DNA of 64,000 nucleotides. Origin: Melastoma dodecandrum (Eukaryota; Streptophyta; Magnoliopsida; Myrtales; Melastomataceae). The DNA lies in contig JARUPY010000083.1 in assembly GCA_029817715.1 (NCBI GenBank), forward strand, positions 372,001-436,000, written 5' to 3'. The notes below the pieces were generated by a model. That model was not told where the DNA came from, searched no databases, and was given only the letters and a program-made list of their open reading frames with translations. Numbering within the stretch: position 1 is the first letter of the stretch; every line of letters starts with the position of its first letter. Position numbers and translations under genes: made by a program. Below, piece after piece: positions 39,357-50,634 of the stretch.

Positions 39357-39597
39357 AGCTGTGGGTCACCACTGTTAGACCCGGGGTCTCCCGGGCTAAC
39401 TTTCCTTACAAGCTAAATGTTGAGGTAAGGGTCGCTGGATGTTGCCAGGAAGAGAAAAAGGGTCACCGATGCTGGTGCTGATTGTGGTACCAAGAGGAGC
39501 ACAATGACACTAGGACATCGATTCCAAAAGCGTGCTGCGACCTAGGTATAATTCTAGAGCACCGCTGACGGGAAGATGGTCATTGCAGCAGCCTCAG

Positions 39598-41633
39598 TAT
39601 TTACGGACGAAATACGTCACGATATAACGGGGACTAATACACGATTAAAAAAATGTGGTCGCCAAGACTTTAAATAGACAGTAATGTAAAGAACGAAAAT
39701 AAAAGCACATGAACACGAACACTTACTTCCATTTCTGAAAAAAAAAGTAGAGGGATACAACCGAGCAGCCCTTCGGGGTCTTTGAATGATTGTCGTGTTT
39801 ATTACAAATAATTGACCGCATATTTATAATAACATTTAATCATATCTCGACAATAACCGCTAATAAAACCGCTAATGTAACTGCTAACATAATTACTATA
39901 CACAATTTGCACATATTTTATTTACACTAACTGCACACCATCTACTTCGACCAAGTCCTAATGAATTTCCCATCGAAAATTGGCTAAGTTTTGAAACCTC
40001 AATTGAGACTCTTTCTATGATTTTTACTTCATTCGACGGGGTCTCGATCGAACTTCCCCTAGGTTGGACTTCGATATGTCCTACTTCAACGCGCCCTACT
40101 TCGATGTCTTTAAACTTCGACCGATTGCTCCATCGACCGCATTTAACATCGCAATGATGGGCCTTGCCATCATTGAAGCCCAAAATGACTTTACTATGTA
40201 AACATTTTGCCCTCCTCACGAGTGTCAATGAAAAGATTTTTCAGTAGAAAGAGACCTTAAAATTTTAGCAATGCCACACACTTTCTTATTGTGAAAATCA
40301 ATCGATTGTCTTTTATTACAGCAATATTTAAAATAAAGGAAATTATTGAAAGTATAACTTAGGTGGTTTGAAACCAATATCTCTCAATGATATTTTATCA
40401 AAGTTTAACATTATCGACAATACGTCAATTATCCCCCAAGAGCATAGTATTATTAACATCCTTGATAGGTCTGCATGGTGGTTCATTCTTATTCGACGAA
40501 TCAAGACGACATAAGCTTCCACATCATCGATTCGTTTAAATGAAGTGACATTTTCTAGATCGACGTAAATCATGAAGAGACGCTCAACTTTTGAGAGTTG
40601 TCTCTCGAAAGGGACAAGGAAATCACTTTTTGCCCCAATGACAGCTGCGCCAGTCGCGGCAACGCCAGTCACGGTAGCCCCAGTCGCTGCAATTCCTGTC
40701 GAGGTTGCCCCTTCACATATTTTCGGATCAACATCAACGGTTCGTTGTCGGTTTTTCATATGAGCATGCGTCGGAGTGTGAACCGCCAAATGTAAAGTTA
40801 TCAAACGAAAAGTTTTAAATTCCCGAAAAATATTTTCTAACCGCTCCATTATACTACGGAGGGCAATTTTTGTTGTTATTCGCGCATTCGACTCTCGGAG
40901 GGCTATTTTCCAAGCCTCATCCGCGTGGGCGATTGAACAAACCCTTCGTCATATAAGGAATCACTGTCCCAATTTGATCCACACACACCGCACCAAAAAC
41001 GTGTTGACATTTGGTATATTCACATGAAACTCGTTTCTGACTCCCACTGTGGTCTAAAAAAAATGTGTTTGCGGATGAAACACGTCGCGATATAACATGG
41101 ACTAGCACATGATTAAAGAAATATGGTAGCCAAGAACAAGAACAAGAGCACATGAACACGAACACTTACTTCCATTTCTGAAAAATAGAGTAGAGAGAAA
41201 AAACCAAGCAGCCCTTAGGGGTCTTTGAATGATTGTCGTATCTTTATTTTAAATGACTGACCGCATATTTATACTAACATTTAATCTTATCTGGACAATA
41301 ATCACTGATAAAACCGCTAACGTAACTGCTAACACAACTACTATACACAGTTTGCACATGTTTTATTTACACTAACTACACACCGTCTACTTCAACCAAG
41401 TCCTGATGAAGTTCCCATCGAAAATCACCTAAGTCTTGAAATCTCAATTGAAACTCTTCCTCCGATTGTTACTTCCTTCAACGGGGTCTCGATCGAACTT
41501 CGCCTCATCCGTACTTCGACAAGTCCTGCTTCGACGTCTGTGAATTCGACTGAGTGCTCATTTGACCACATCTAACATCGCAATGACGGGCCTTGCCATT
41601 ATTATAGCACAAAATGGTTTTGCTGTTTAAACA
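39598..41633 (-). mobile_element. Short non-autonomous LTR retrotransposon with 5-bp duplication
   Basis: Direct repeats 39598-40204 and 41066-41633 (about 600 bp, diverged) bound an 861-bp interior. The same CTCAG flanks both ends (39593-39597 and 41634-41638). The LTR ends are of TG…CA type (TGTTTGCGG…TTTAAACA). A purine tract, GAGGAGGGCAAAA on the minus strand, lies beside the left LTR (40205-40217), so the element reads leftward. No pol is present. The size and layout fit a small LARD/TRIM-like derivative that needs proteins in trans. Confidence 0.8.
40343..40849 (-). CDS. Orphan ORF in the non-autonomous LTR element, 168 aa
   Basis: It is the only sizeable frame in the sense orientation of the element. 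It contains a short periodic run of Ala/Thr/Gly (ATGATVTGVAATGAAV), produced by a 15-bp DNA repeat, and a hydrophobic C-terminal half. I recognise no gag motif or zinc knuckle. It may be a decayed gag or a chance frame. Confidence 0.35.
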   Translation of the reverse strand: MERLENIFREFKTFRLITLHLAVHTPTHAHMKNRQRTVDVDPKICEGATSTGIAATGATVTGVAATGAAVIGAKSDFLVPFERQLSKVERLFMIYVDLENVTSFKRIDDVEAYVVLIRRIRMNHHADLSRMLIILCSWGIIDVLSIMLNFDKISLRDIGFKPPKLYFQ

Positions 41634-41804
41634 CTCAGGTGGAGCATATAACAACCGACATCTTCATGGATGAAAGTCGGTCGTCGTGAGAAGGTTGCCA
41701 TGCTACTATGTGGAGCCTTCAACTAGTGTTAGCTGGGGGATCGCTGGTCTTGGATGGAGGAATTGGCTGGTAGGATTATATGTACTGCAGGGAGGCACTG
41801 CCAC

Positions 41805-42770
41805 TGATGAGGCTAAACTTACTTGCAAGTAAGTTGACTTGCGTTTTATTGAATTTTCCCGTTTTTTAGTAAAATTTTACTAAGCAATATTTTTTGTTAG
41901 TACATTTTTACTAAGAACCTTTTGTAATAATATTAGTAATTTATTAAACAGTGTTAGACTTCGTAAAAGTTTAGTACAAAGCCCAACGAGCTTAGTAAAC
42001 GTGAGAGTTATGCACAGTAATGGGCCAAGTAAATTTTATTATACGATTTACTAAAAATTTTAGTAAATTACAATTCTGTATCATATGATGCACTGTAACA
42101 ATTTAGTAAAAAAATAGTAATTTACTAAATAATGTCGGGCTTAGTAAACCATTTAGTAAAAAGCCAACAAGCTTAGTAAAACAAGAGATAAATGTACAGT
42201 AATGAGCTTAGTAATTTTTGCTATACGATTTACTACAAATTTTAGTAAATTACAATACTGTACTAAAAAGTTTTAAGTAAATTACAATACAGTACTAAGA
42301 AATATTAGTAATTTACAATTTTGTACTATACGAATTACTATCCTAGTTTGGTAAAAGCTTAGTAATTTACTAAACAGTGTTGGACTAGTAAAACTGTAGT
42401 AAAAAGCCCAATGAGCTTAGTAAAACGTGAAATAAGAGCACAACAGGCTTAATAAAATTTACTGTACGATTTACTAAAACTTTTAGTAAATTACAATACT
42501 ATTCTAAATTTTTTTTGTAAATTACTATTTTGTACTATACGATGTACTACCCTGTTTTAGTAATGTACTAAACTATTTTAGTAAAAATTTATAAGAAGTA
42601 AATTACTAACTTCCACAGGTGCGAACTAACCTAACTCCGAGCCAGAATAAGAGGGTGAATTTATGGTTTAACCCCCTAGAAGTTGTTTAGTAATTTACAA
42701 AGACGTTTTAGTAAAATATACAAATCTGAGTTAGTAAATTACTAAATTGTAGTCGTACAAAAATAAGAAA
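41805..42770. mobile_element. MULE-type terminal repeat arm rich in TTAGTAA/TTTACTAA
   Basis: The left end TGATGAGGCTAAACTTAC matches the GGAAG(A/C)GGCTAA termini of the other elements at most positions. It is followed by about 900 bp of TTAGTAAATTACAAT-like words in both orientations. No clear right end or target duplication is visible nearby. It could be a solo foldback element, or the left inverted repeat of the older MULE whose transposase remains lie at 47.1 kb. Confidence 0.6.
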
Positions 42771-43013
42771 ATAGCATCGCCGTAAACGATAAAACTCCAT
42801 GAATACTCGATACGATATGTTATTGTTAGTGATTGCACACATTTAACAGGGATGGACTTTTATTGAAGAACATAACATTGACAAAAATGAACATAAATTT
42901 CTTCGCGAATGCCGACTAGGTGATAACAAGGACGCATACAATCTACAGGATTTACTAGGCAAATCCTTAGTCAAAGACTACTTAAAAAACTTCCGAAACC
43001 CATTAGCCTGCCA

Positions 43014-43724
43014 TCAGAAAGTACAACCACCCCTAACAAATTCGAGATCCCATTCTTCCTTCAATTGTAAGCCGTATCCAAGAAGAGGCCTTGCGGGTAG
43101 TCCTATTGCAAAACCAATGTAAAGTTTTGCTATAATAGTATTACTTATAATTAAACTCAACACAAAATGGCAGAGGATGTTAATTACCGGAACTATAGCG
43201 TTTGCGGTAGCCTGCAGCTCTCCGAAGACGTGGACACTTATCTCCTCATGGCGCCAGAGGATCAAAGCTCTCCCCCGCCATGATTCAACCACGTGGAAGT
43301 TGATGAAAGGAAAGTTAGAGCAGAAGGATTCTGGGCGAGCACATACTATAGTAGGAACAGACAGAATCAACGCCATATACGACTTTTGAACGCGGAAGAG
43401 AGCGTCAACATCGTTTAAGATGGAGATTTCGTCCCCATATTCCTGAACATTCCACACAATTACAGAGAAATCAGCATGGATTTCCATATCTGCTGTTCCC
43501 TCTGCCATTGATAGGTCGATGGTTCTGCTTTCCTTGAACATCAGCTCCCACAATATGGTGTGTTCGAAGATGTCGAGCTTAATACGGAACTGGAAAATCT
43601 TGTTCTCTAAATGGCTAGTAACGAGTCGCAAGCTTGGTCTATTGGCAGGCACTATGAATTTATTCGTGCCTGGATGCAGGACATACAATAATGGGATGTT
43701 CATGGTTCGAAGTACAAACTCCAC
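43014..43724 (-). CDS. Unidentified open frame, 236 aa
   Basis: A long minus-strand frame with varied composition that I do not recognise. It contains DFSVIVWNVQEYGDEISILN and FPFINFHVVESW, looks like part of a globular protein, and has a hydrophobic stretch near its end. Homologous-looking coding sequence continues upstream in another frame to an ATG near 44018, so introns or frameshifts are likely. It lies just inside the MULE-type arm at 41805-42770 and may be a host fragment carried by that element. No function is proposed. Confidence 0.45.
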   Translation of the reverse strand: MEFVLRTMNIPLLYVLHPGTNKFIVPANRPSLRLVTSHLENKIFQFRIKLDIFEHTILWELMFKESRTIDLSMAEGTADMEIHADFSVIVWNVQEYGDEISILNDVDALFRVQKSYMALILSVPTIVCARPESFCSNFPFINFHVVESWRGRALILWRHEEISVHVFGELQATANAIVPVINILCHFVLSLIISNTIIAKLYIGFAIGLPARPLLGYGLQLKEEWDLEFVRGGCTF

Positions 43725-44280
43725 GTAGCTGTCGTAGTTTGCTTCGTCCAGTGGGTAGGTCGATTAGAGGTTATGTAACATTGCTCCCCGCAGCTCTCGC
43801 ATCCAATGCCCGTGTGGGTGCTCTCTTTGCAGTTGTTGGGTAGCCTCGCGTCGTAGTTGACGATGTACGCCGGGCAGTCAGCAGGGGTTCATGCGCCAAA
43901 AAATATTTCAACTACGATACGGATGGCCTTCACACATGGGAGTGGGTGGATGGAGCTAACCTGGACGTTGTATCCAGGACTAGGATGGGAATGCGAGGTA
44001 GAGCGTTGACCGCTCATAACGTTTATATTACTGTTTTAGTGGGACGTGGTGGGGTGAAATGTTAGGGTTGTGGAATGAGAATAGTGACGAAGGTGCCTTT
44101 TATGGACCTATAATTGGCATAGGCAATGAAATATGTGTCACATCATGCGATAATTAAGCTAATGCTTCATATGGGGTTTATGATAAAGTGGTTGGGAACT
44201 CATGAAATTATTCTGATCAGGTGATTGGGGGAAAACAAGACACGTAGCTAGAAGTGCTCCTTAAACACCCAAAGCTAAAG
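43725..44280. other. Gap between the unidentified ORF and Reina-like remains
   Basis: The first 300 bp may hold 5' exon pieces of the minus-strand unidentified gene (an ATG near 44018 followed by a donor-like CAG/GTTAGC). The rest is AT-rich with no recognisable feature. Confidence 0.35.
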
Positions 44281-44285
44281 CGGAT

Positions 44286-44605
44286 TGTTTGCACCAGCCG
44301 TATCTCCTCCATCTGATCATCGTGTACTGAAGAGTTGCTGAGCGAGAATGGAGTTCCTATGTTCATCACGCATTTTGTTTCAAGAAAAGCTGAAGGGGAG
44401 GGTTTGCAGCAAGCGTATCTCCTTCATTTGACCATAGAAATAGAAGATCTAGTGAACCCAATTTGAGATTCCATGTTCATCACCCACCCTCTTTGAAGCA
44501 ATGTCAAAGGAAACGATTTGCAGCAGGTGTATCTTCTCCATTTGACCACAGATTCAGAAGATATATTGAACGAGATTGTGTTTTTCCATGGATCCGAAGT
44601 GGAGG
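44286..44605. repeat. Three tandem units of ~115 bp
   Basis: Units start near 44288, 44402 and 44517, each opening with TTTGCA(C/G)CA…GTATCT(C/T)CT and containing CATTTGACCA or its variant. The third runs straight into the pol fragment. They are diverged by about 20 percent by eye. Confidence 0.7.
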
Positions 44606-45110
44606 AGGCCACGTCCACATATATCCCCCAGGTTGTTGAGTCTGTCCTAGAGGAATTCAAAGGTTTCTTGCCAGTCGAGTTACCAAAGGGTCTTCCTCCT
44701 AGGCGGGCAGTAGACCACAAGATCGATCTCCTCCTAGGTACCGTTCCCCCTGCTAAGGCTCCCTACAGGATGACACCGAAAGAGCTGGCAGAGCTAAGAG
44801 TTCAGTTGGGTGAACTGCTTGAGTCTAGAAAGATCCAGCCATCCAAGGCACCTTCCGGCCCGTCCTTTTCCAAACGAAGCATGATGGCACTTTGTGGCTT
44901 TGCGTAGATTACCGGGGGCTGAACATGGTTACGATGAAGAATAAGTATCCCGTACCGTTGGTGGCAGATTTGTTTGATCGGTTGTCGTAAGCTGCCTACT
45001 TCTCTAATTTGGATTTGCGGTCGGGATATTGGCAAGTCCGCATAGTAGAGGGAGATGAGCCCAAAACTACGCGGTTGAAGGTCGACATGTATGCTGGCCG
45101 TCCTGCGATC
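44595..45110 (+). pseudogene. Reina-like Ty3 reverse-transcriptase fragment
   Basis: The + frame gives KIDLLLGTVPPAKAPYRMTP and [20 protein letters not shown], the conserved approach to the Ty3 RT. After a frameshift near 44870 come fragments matching DYRGLN-, YP(I/V)P-, ADLFD- and LDLRSGYWQV-like motifs (44915-45040). The RT catalytic IDD region is absent: the sequence switches to gag at about 45085-45110. Inactive. Confidence 0.75.
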
Positions 45111-45111
45111 G

Positions 45112-45838
45112 ATACCTAGGAGTCCTTGAAAAAAGAGCTGACGAATCAGTTCTTACCTTGCAACGTGAGCTGAGTTGTGAAGGAGGCGTTGAAGAGCCTC
45201 AAACACACTAGCACCGTGAGAGAGTACGTGAAGAAGTTCACGTCATTGAAGTTGGATATACCCAACATGTCCGAGTCTTACAAGCTATTCAACTTCCTCA
45301 ATGGTCATCAACAATGGGCACAGATCCAATTGCAAATGGCAGCTGCAGATGCTCGTGTTGATCTTTGTTTGGTAGGGGGTAGTGAACAGACTGGGAGGCC
45401 CGTGACCAAAGAGATGTGGGCACAGAATGGCGGAGACAGGGGAAAACGTCAGGGCAGGTCGAAACCTAAGCGTGGTGATGATGACGGCTTGACTAACGGG
45501 ACAAATGACAGAATGAGGGATGAGTCGTGGACGGATCCAAGGGCTCGCTCAGGCTGTTTCATTTGCAACGGACCTCATCGGGTAAGAGACTGTCCAAATA
45601 AGGAGAGACTGAACGCGATTATCGACATGGACGAGGGTGCTTCCGAGTCTCGTGTTGCTCCATTGTAGCTCTTGAGGGCGCTACAAGTGAGGAAGAGGCA
45701 GTTCAAAAGAGAATATGGTACAGAGCCGAAGCGAGTGACGGCCATGCAATTAGAGAAGGGCTGCGAGAGGGGCATGCTGGCGGGTGTTTCGTACATGACG
45801 AGTGGCATGGAGACACCCTTGAGGACGAAGCTTGTCTA
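45112..45838 (+). pseudogene. Reina-like gag fragment with zinc knuckle
   Basis: It begins at ESLKKELTNQFLPCNVS, continues through HTSTVREYVKKFTSLKLDI (typical Ty3 gag), and ends with the knuckle CFICNGPHRVRDC near 45555-45595. It contains at least two stops (around 45118 and 45173) and ends at a stop near 45838. Its position downstream of RT is the reverse of the normal gene order. Confidence 0.75.
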
Positions 45839-46211
45839 AGTATCATCCCCCAAAACTCCAGATGAGGCGTCCGAGGATGAAACAAGCGTTGCGGAGGCTG
45901 TGGGGACAACTAACTTGGGTTCTTTAGTTGTTAGGGATGTAGCACAGATGTGCCTTGACATGGCGTCGACAAGGGTGTCGATTCCAACTAGTGGGAGAGG
46001 ATTGTCACTGGGTCGGACGAGGATCCTTTGCCCATCAACTAGCGAGGCTGTAGTCCGTGAAGGAGGCACGAGCTTGAGCGTTGGGTCGTGCTCATTGGTG
46101 CTCGGGAGCGAGGCTCAGGCTTCAAATCTAGGCACGAGACGATGCGTGTCCAGAATGCGAAGGCTCTAGTGCGAGTGCTAGAGCGGTGTTCATGAGGGAG
46201 GTATGAACACA

Positions 46212-47047
46212 TGACACGGTTCCTTTGGTGTGGGGATTAGCTTAGGCGCATAGACTTAGCTACACTCGTTGGCGGACTAGCGGGTGGCGGGCAACATGGC
46301 GAGATACGTGCGTTGGAGGCAATCATACTCGGACGCTGTGGGCGGTCTCACATGGGAAAACTGGCAAAGGCACGGAGATAGATGTGCTGAACAACAGACA
46401 GTGCGATGCGGATGTGACGAGATGCGCGGGTCGGGGAGGTATCTGGCTGTTGGGCGTTTTTGGTGTGTGAAGCTACAGAGGTGGCGTGCCGCAGAAAGCA
46501 ACAAAGATTCTCTGGAGATTGCTTATGGGTTGGTGTTGACAGAAGAGTCCTGACGCAAGCTGGAGGAGACCCTTCAGATGGCTGCTGCAAGAGGCGGCAG
46601 TCCCCTGATGAGAGTGCATACGACCCTTGATGTTCCTGGTTGCAGACGACTATTGTTGTTCCGGGACTGTTGGGTTGCTCGTGGCTGCATGGTGTCCAAG
46701 AGTCCATTGTCTTGTAATATGGTTGTAACTCCCCTTGTCCCTTATAAATGAGTGAGTGGAGACTTGGGCGAGGAAGAGAACGTGAGTGTGCATAGAGGAG
46801 AGTGAGTTGGGGAGGGATACCCATACTCCGAGAGCCCGTTGTATACACGAGAGTCTTGTATTTTCCTTGTATTATTGTTTATGATAATACGGTGATTGCC
46901 ACCATCTTCCTGGGTTGGGTGTGTTCTTAGTCTCATTGTATTCCTGGGGATAGTGAGAAAAGGTTGTTCGTGCTTGGGTGGGCACGGCGCCGGGTGGGTA
47001 GCGTTGCTGGGTTGAATTGGTTGTAGTAGCGTTTCGGACCCGTCACA
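46212..47047 (+). repeat. Probable 3' LTR of the Reina-like element
   Basis: It starts TGACACGGTTCC just after a purine-rich GAGGGAGGTATGAACACA and ends GGACCCGTCACA. It has TG…CA ends and a leader-like 3' part with GTTGTATACACGAGAG followed by a polyadenylation-type AT run. No second LTR is in the window, so this rests on the ends and the neighbouring gag/RT. Confidence 0.5.
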
Positions 47048-47082
47048 ATTGCTCTGCACCATCTTCCCCTTTGAACTACCCC

Positions 47083-48690
47083 TTCCTCATGTGTAGCAAC
47101 CCCACCTCCACAAGCCCTGTCTTGCTTCACTTGTGAACGAAGCAAGATTTCAGACGAGGACATGAGAACAATACGCGATATGCTTAGTGTGGGATTTAGA
47201 TAATGCGATATAATGCGGTTGCTTGTTCACGTTTCCTCTGGACACGACCGAGTCGGTTTCCTCATGAAGGACTTAAACAATCGCGGGAAGAAATATGAGA
47301 AGGAATTGAATCATTCGATGATGGATTTAGGAGTTGCATATCTTTTGGCGAAGAAAAGCACAAATCCTGGGATGGTGTTGGAAACGCTTGTCATCGACGG
47401 CACGGTAGCTCGCCTATATTGGACAGACAACATGTGGAAGGTGGAATACAATGCTTTCGTTGATGTGGTTGCCTTGGATTCTACCTTCAAGACAAATGCT
47501 TATGATATGCATATGGTGGTGGTCGTTGGTGTTAATCATCACCATCAAACGACGATAATTGGTGCGACATTGATGAGTTCTGAAACAACAGAAGACTACA
47601 TTTGGCTTCTTCATGCACATACGAGTGTCATGGAAGGGAAGCATCCCATTAGTGTCGTTATAGACGCCGACAAGTCGCAACGTTGCTCGGCAAGTCCACA
47701 ATTCGGGGATGAGGTAAAAAGTGTCGTCGTTCATGTACAACACAGAGGTCGTGGAAGAGGTGGAAGAGTCATGGGCATCCATATGCACGCATATATGAAG
47801 GGGTACGTTAAGTCGAAACATAAGTTTCAAGATTTCATTCACCATTTCAATTGTGCCGTTGGAGATCTGCGTCACAAGGAACACATGACGGATTATAGTT
47901 CATCGCAAAAGAAGTATCAGCCAAGAACAATGTTGACCCGTCTTGAGGAACACGCATCACAAAATTTACACCCTGGAATTGTTTCGTAAAGTTCAGGCGC
48001 AAATTAGGAGAGAGGCATTACACTATGTTCAAAGCGTGATTGACGACAATATCAATCGGGTTTTCATGCTCGACTGTTATGCTTTGGAAAAAGGGAACGC
48101 CCAGGTATCTTGTGCAAAAATGGTTCCACAAATATGCCGCAGCTGCCTTTACTTTGAAACCTTCGGTATTCCCTGTGGCCATTTATTTCACATTGCGAAG
48201 GTTGAAGGATTCACCTCAATTCCCAACACCTTATCCTATGTCAATGGACGAAGGGGGTGAAAATTCCATATGTCACTAATGTAGGGCACTCTACGGTTCA
48301 TCAGTCGAGGTAGTGTGACAGGGAATACTGATGAATGCAACACGTCGTCTGTGTTACGTAGGAGGAAAGTTAGAGCACGCCTACAAATATTAATTGCATT
48401 TCATGATTTGTCGACTGAGATGGAGAGAATGTGCGGTCGAAGATTGAAGGCAGACGGAGGTAACAGACTAAGCGAGATGGATTTGAAGTTGTTGAAGGGT
48501 AAAGGTAAGATCGTCATCCCTCGGATACACCGTGAATGTGATGGTGCCTCGACACATAAAATTACGACTCAGTTAGTCCTTGCTGCAAAAGCAATAGGAA
48601 CTGTGTCTGAGTCGTGTTTGAGCGAACATGGTTATGGGGATATTGGCGATTCAATTTGTGGTCAATGGGTGATGCATTGATGCCAGAGGG
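47083..48690 (+). pseudogene. Relic FAR1-type MULE transposase (older family member)
   Basis: It follows the transposase at 55910 closely but is broken. It begins with PQALSCFTCERSKISDEDM, the part just after the FAR1 DNA-binding domain, which is missing. It carries VVALDSTFKTN (first catalytic Asp, about 47465), VNHHHQT and SVVIDAD (second Asp, about 47665). It then has a deletion where the CLWH segment should be, MHAYMKGYVK (about 47785), and a SWIM-type zinc finger SCLYFETFGIPCGHLFHI (about 48140). There is a stop near 47199 and frame changes near 47690 and 47960. Inactive. Confidence 0.85.
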
Positions 48691-48843
48691 AGATTCAAAA
48701 ATTATTCCCACACTATTCCATATCAGTGTTCCTGTGTGGATACAAGTTCAATGCCTTCCTGTTCTAAACTGGGAAAAGTACCAAAATATATGTGCAAATC
48801 CAAAAAAGACGCTTGGAATACACAGTTGGAGCATTCATTGTGT

Positions 48844-48990
48844 TTACCGGCCGACAGTGTTCAGCTCTTTCTCCTTCGAAGTACCTGCCCGTTTTCCTTC
48901 ATTCGTCTTCGCTATGATATTCTTCCGAATGAGTTTTCCTGGCCATCTTATGAGGCTTACGACTACCTTTGTCCTATCAGCGGGCCGTAC
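48844..48990 (-). pseudogene. Relic Ulp1-like last exon of the older MULE
   Basis: Minus-strand reading gives ADRTKVVVSLIRWPGKLIRK and then a basic tail to a stop at 48844-48846. It is collinear with the last exon of the intact protease at 58174-58332 (LDRIRLTISLMKWQGNTLKK). It lies convergent to the relic transposase, the same arrangement as in the intact element. The next exon upstream is on the far side of the Tat insertion. Confidence 0.75.
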
Positions 48991-49024
48991 GATATGTTTT
49001 CGAATTGATTAATGCATTAACAAT

Positions 49025-49918
49025 TGTAGACATTGAAATTTTATTGATGTCAAAATAATGTCATTTGGCCCAAACCATATATTATGGCTGAATATGATTG
49101 ATTGTCTTTATATTATAAGACATCACGATGTGAAATATTTTGCACTTATATCTTAGTGTAAATATAATACACGGGCCTGATATTATAAAAAAGTTCAAGC
49201 CCAACCCATTTATTATTGGGTTTTAAAATTGTGGTTCAGCCCATATGCTAGCCCAATAAGCCTAACCCAATTATAAAATGAACTGGGCCTAGCCCATATA
49301 TCAACCCATTCAAACTTCGGCCCAATCCAAATGTCGGCCCAATAATCTTAAGCTCACATGCATTTGTCCCACATCGGAAAGAAACACTACCTAAAGACTT
49401 CTCAATTCCTATATAAAGGGAGTCCCTCCCCCTTATTTGGGACACAAAAAATTTCACTCTTCTCTCTTATTCTCTTAAGCCCCATTGGGTTATATAGAGA
49501 TTCTAATTATTTTTGAAGACCCGTCGGCGGGTAGTGCGGCGAAGGCTCCTCGGCGGCTGGTGCGGCGGGGAAGGCCCCTCTAGCGGGTATATCTCCGAAG
49601 GCCCCTCTAGCGGGTTCTCCGAAGGCCCCTCTTGCGGGTTTATCTCCGAAGGCCCCTCTTGCGGGTTTATCTCCGAAGGCCCCTCTTGCGGGTATATCTC
49701 CGAATGCCCCTCTAGCGGGTTTATCTCCGAAGGCTCCTCTGCGGGTTTATCTCTGAAGGTCCCATAGCAGGACGACGAGATTCTCGTGGTTGTATATTAT
49801 CCTTGGAGTTACATTTTCCCAGCGGTCATATTCTACACACAACAATATTTTTCCCGACGGCGGCTATATTCCTCTGTCGACAACATCTCTCCCTCATGTT
49901 CTGTTGGATAAAATCCAC
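49025..49918 (+). repeat. Truncated 5' LTR of the Tat-type element
   Basis: Matches 52000-52970 with few differences. It contains a Pol II-like promoter (TATATAAAGG near 49411) and a minisatellite. It stops abruptly at the AAAATCCAC shared by both copies, after which integrase coding sequence starts. Confidence 0.88.
49565..49765 (+). repeat. ~27-bp minisatellite in the 5' LTR
   Basis: About seven units of the type GGCCCCTCTAGCGGGTATAT plus CTCCGAA. The 3' LTR has a longer version (52545-52815, about ten units), so copy number changed between the LTRs. The frame through it gives a periodic Gly/Pro/Ser peptide that I treat as an artefact. Confidence 0.85.
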
Positions 49919-49920
49919 TC

Positions 49921-50594
49921 ACCTTCATCAAGAATAATATTATTTTTCGTTATGGTGTGCCTCGCCATATAATCACAGATAATGGCCGGAATTTCTCTAA
50001 TAAGGCCATGGATAAATTTTGCGAGCAATTTGGTTTCAAACAATATAACTCTTCCATATATTATGCAGCCGCAAACGGGTTGGCGGAGGCATTCAATAAA
50101 ACGCTATGCAATCTTCTAAAGAAGGTGGTCGATAAAGCTAGAAAAGATTGGCACGAACGAGTCGGGGAAGCTCTATGGGCGTATTGTACGACGTATAGAA
50201 CTGCAACTCAAATGACGCTATACTCGTTGGTCTATGGTGTTGAAGCGGTCCTTCCACTTGAACGACAAATACCGCCGCTACGAATAGCTATACTGGAAGC
50301 TTTGGATGAGAAACGTCTTGAAGCCTAACAACGGATTGAATGCTATCAGGCAAGGATGTCGAAGTTTTTTAATAAGAGAGTAGGCCTCGCTCCTTTCAAG
50401 TAGGTGACCTTGTTTTGGCGGTGCGAAGATCCATAATCGTCACGCATAAGACCGGAAGCAAATTCACATCAAAATGGGATGGCCTATACGTCGTCCAAGA
50501 AGCTTACACCGGGGGCGCCTACAAGATAATTGATCAAGATGGAGTGCGTGTCGGACCAATCAATGGGAAGTTCCTGAAGCGATACTACGCCTGA
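49921..50594 (+). pseudogene. Tat-type integrase C-terminal part
   Basis: It carries RHIITDNGRNFSNKAMDKFC and the AANGLAEAFNKTL region (Asp and Glu of the catalytic triad), then LWAYCTTYRTAT, a stop near 50326-50328 and a frame change. It closes with FTSKWDGLYVV and GPINGKFLKRYYA, the usual end of pol in this clade. The zinc-binding part and first Asp are lost with the deletion. Confidence 0.85.
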
Positions 50595-50634
50595 AGAACG
50601 ATGCTCCATGTTGCATGAGCCTAAACTGCACGAA

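Noticed and set aside
30640..39370. A matching 5-bp target duplication for the Tekay-type element
   Set aside because: AGCTG follows the right LTR, but no matching 5-mer borders the left LTR, whose exact edge is unclear.
48614..49012. Plus-strand ORFs of 90-132 codons
   Set aside because: They overlap the relic last exon of the protease, which reads on the minus strand with clear similarity to the intact gene.
49513..49767. Gly/Pro/Ser repeat protein (and its counterpart at 52488-52808)
   Set aside because: Both frames are readings through the 27-bp LTR minisatellite; periodic peptides are expected there and no start context or conservation supports a gene.
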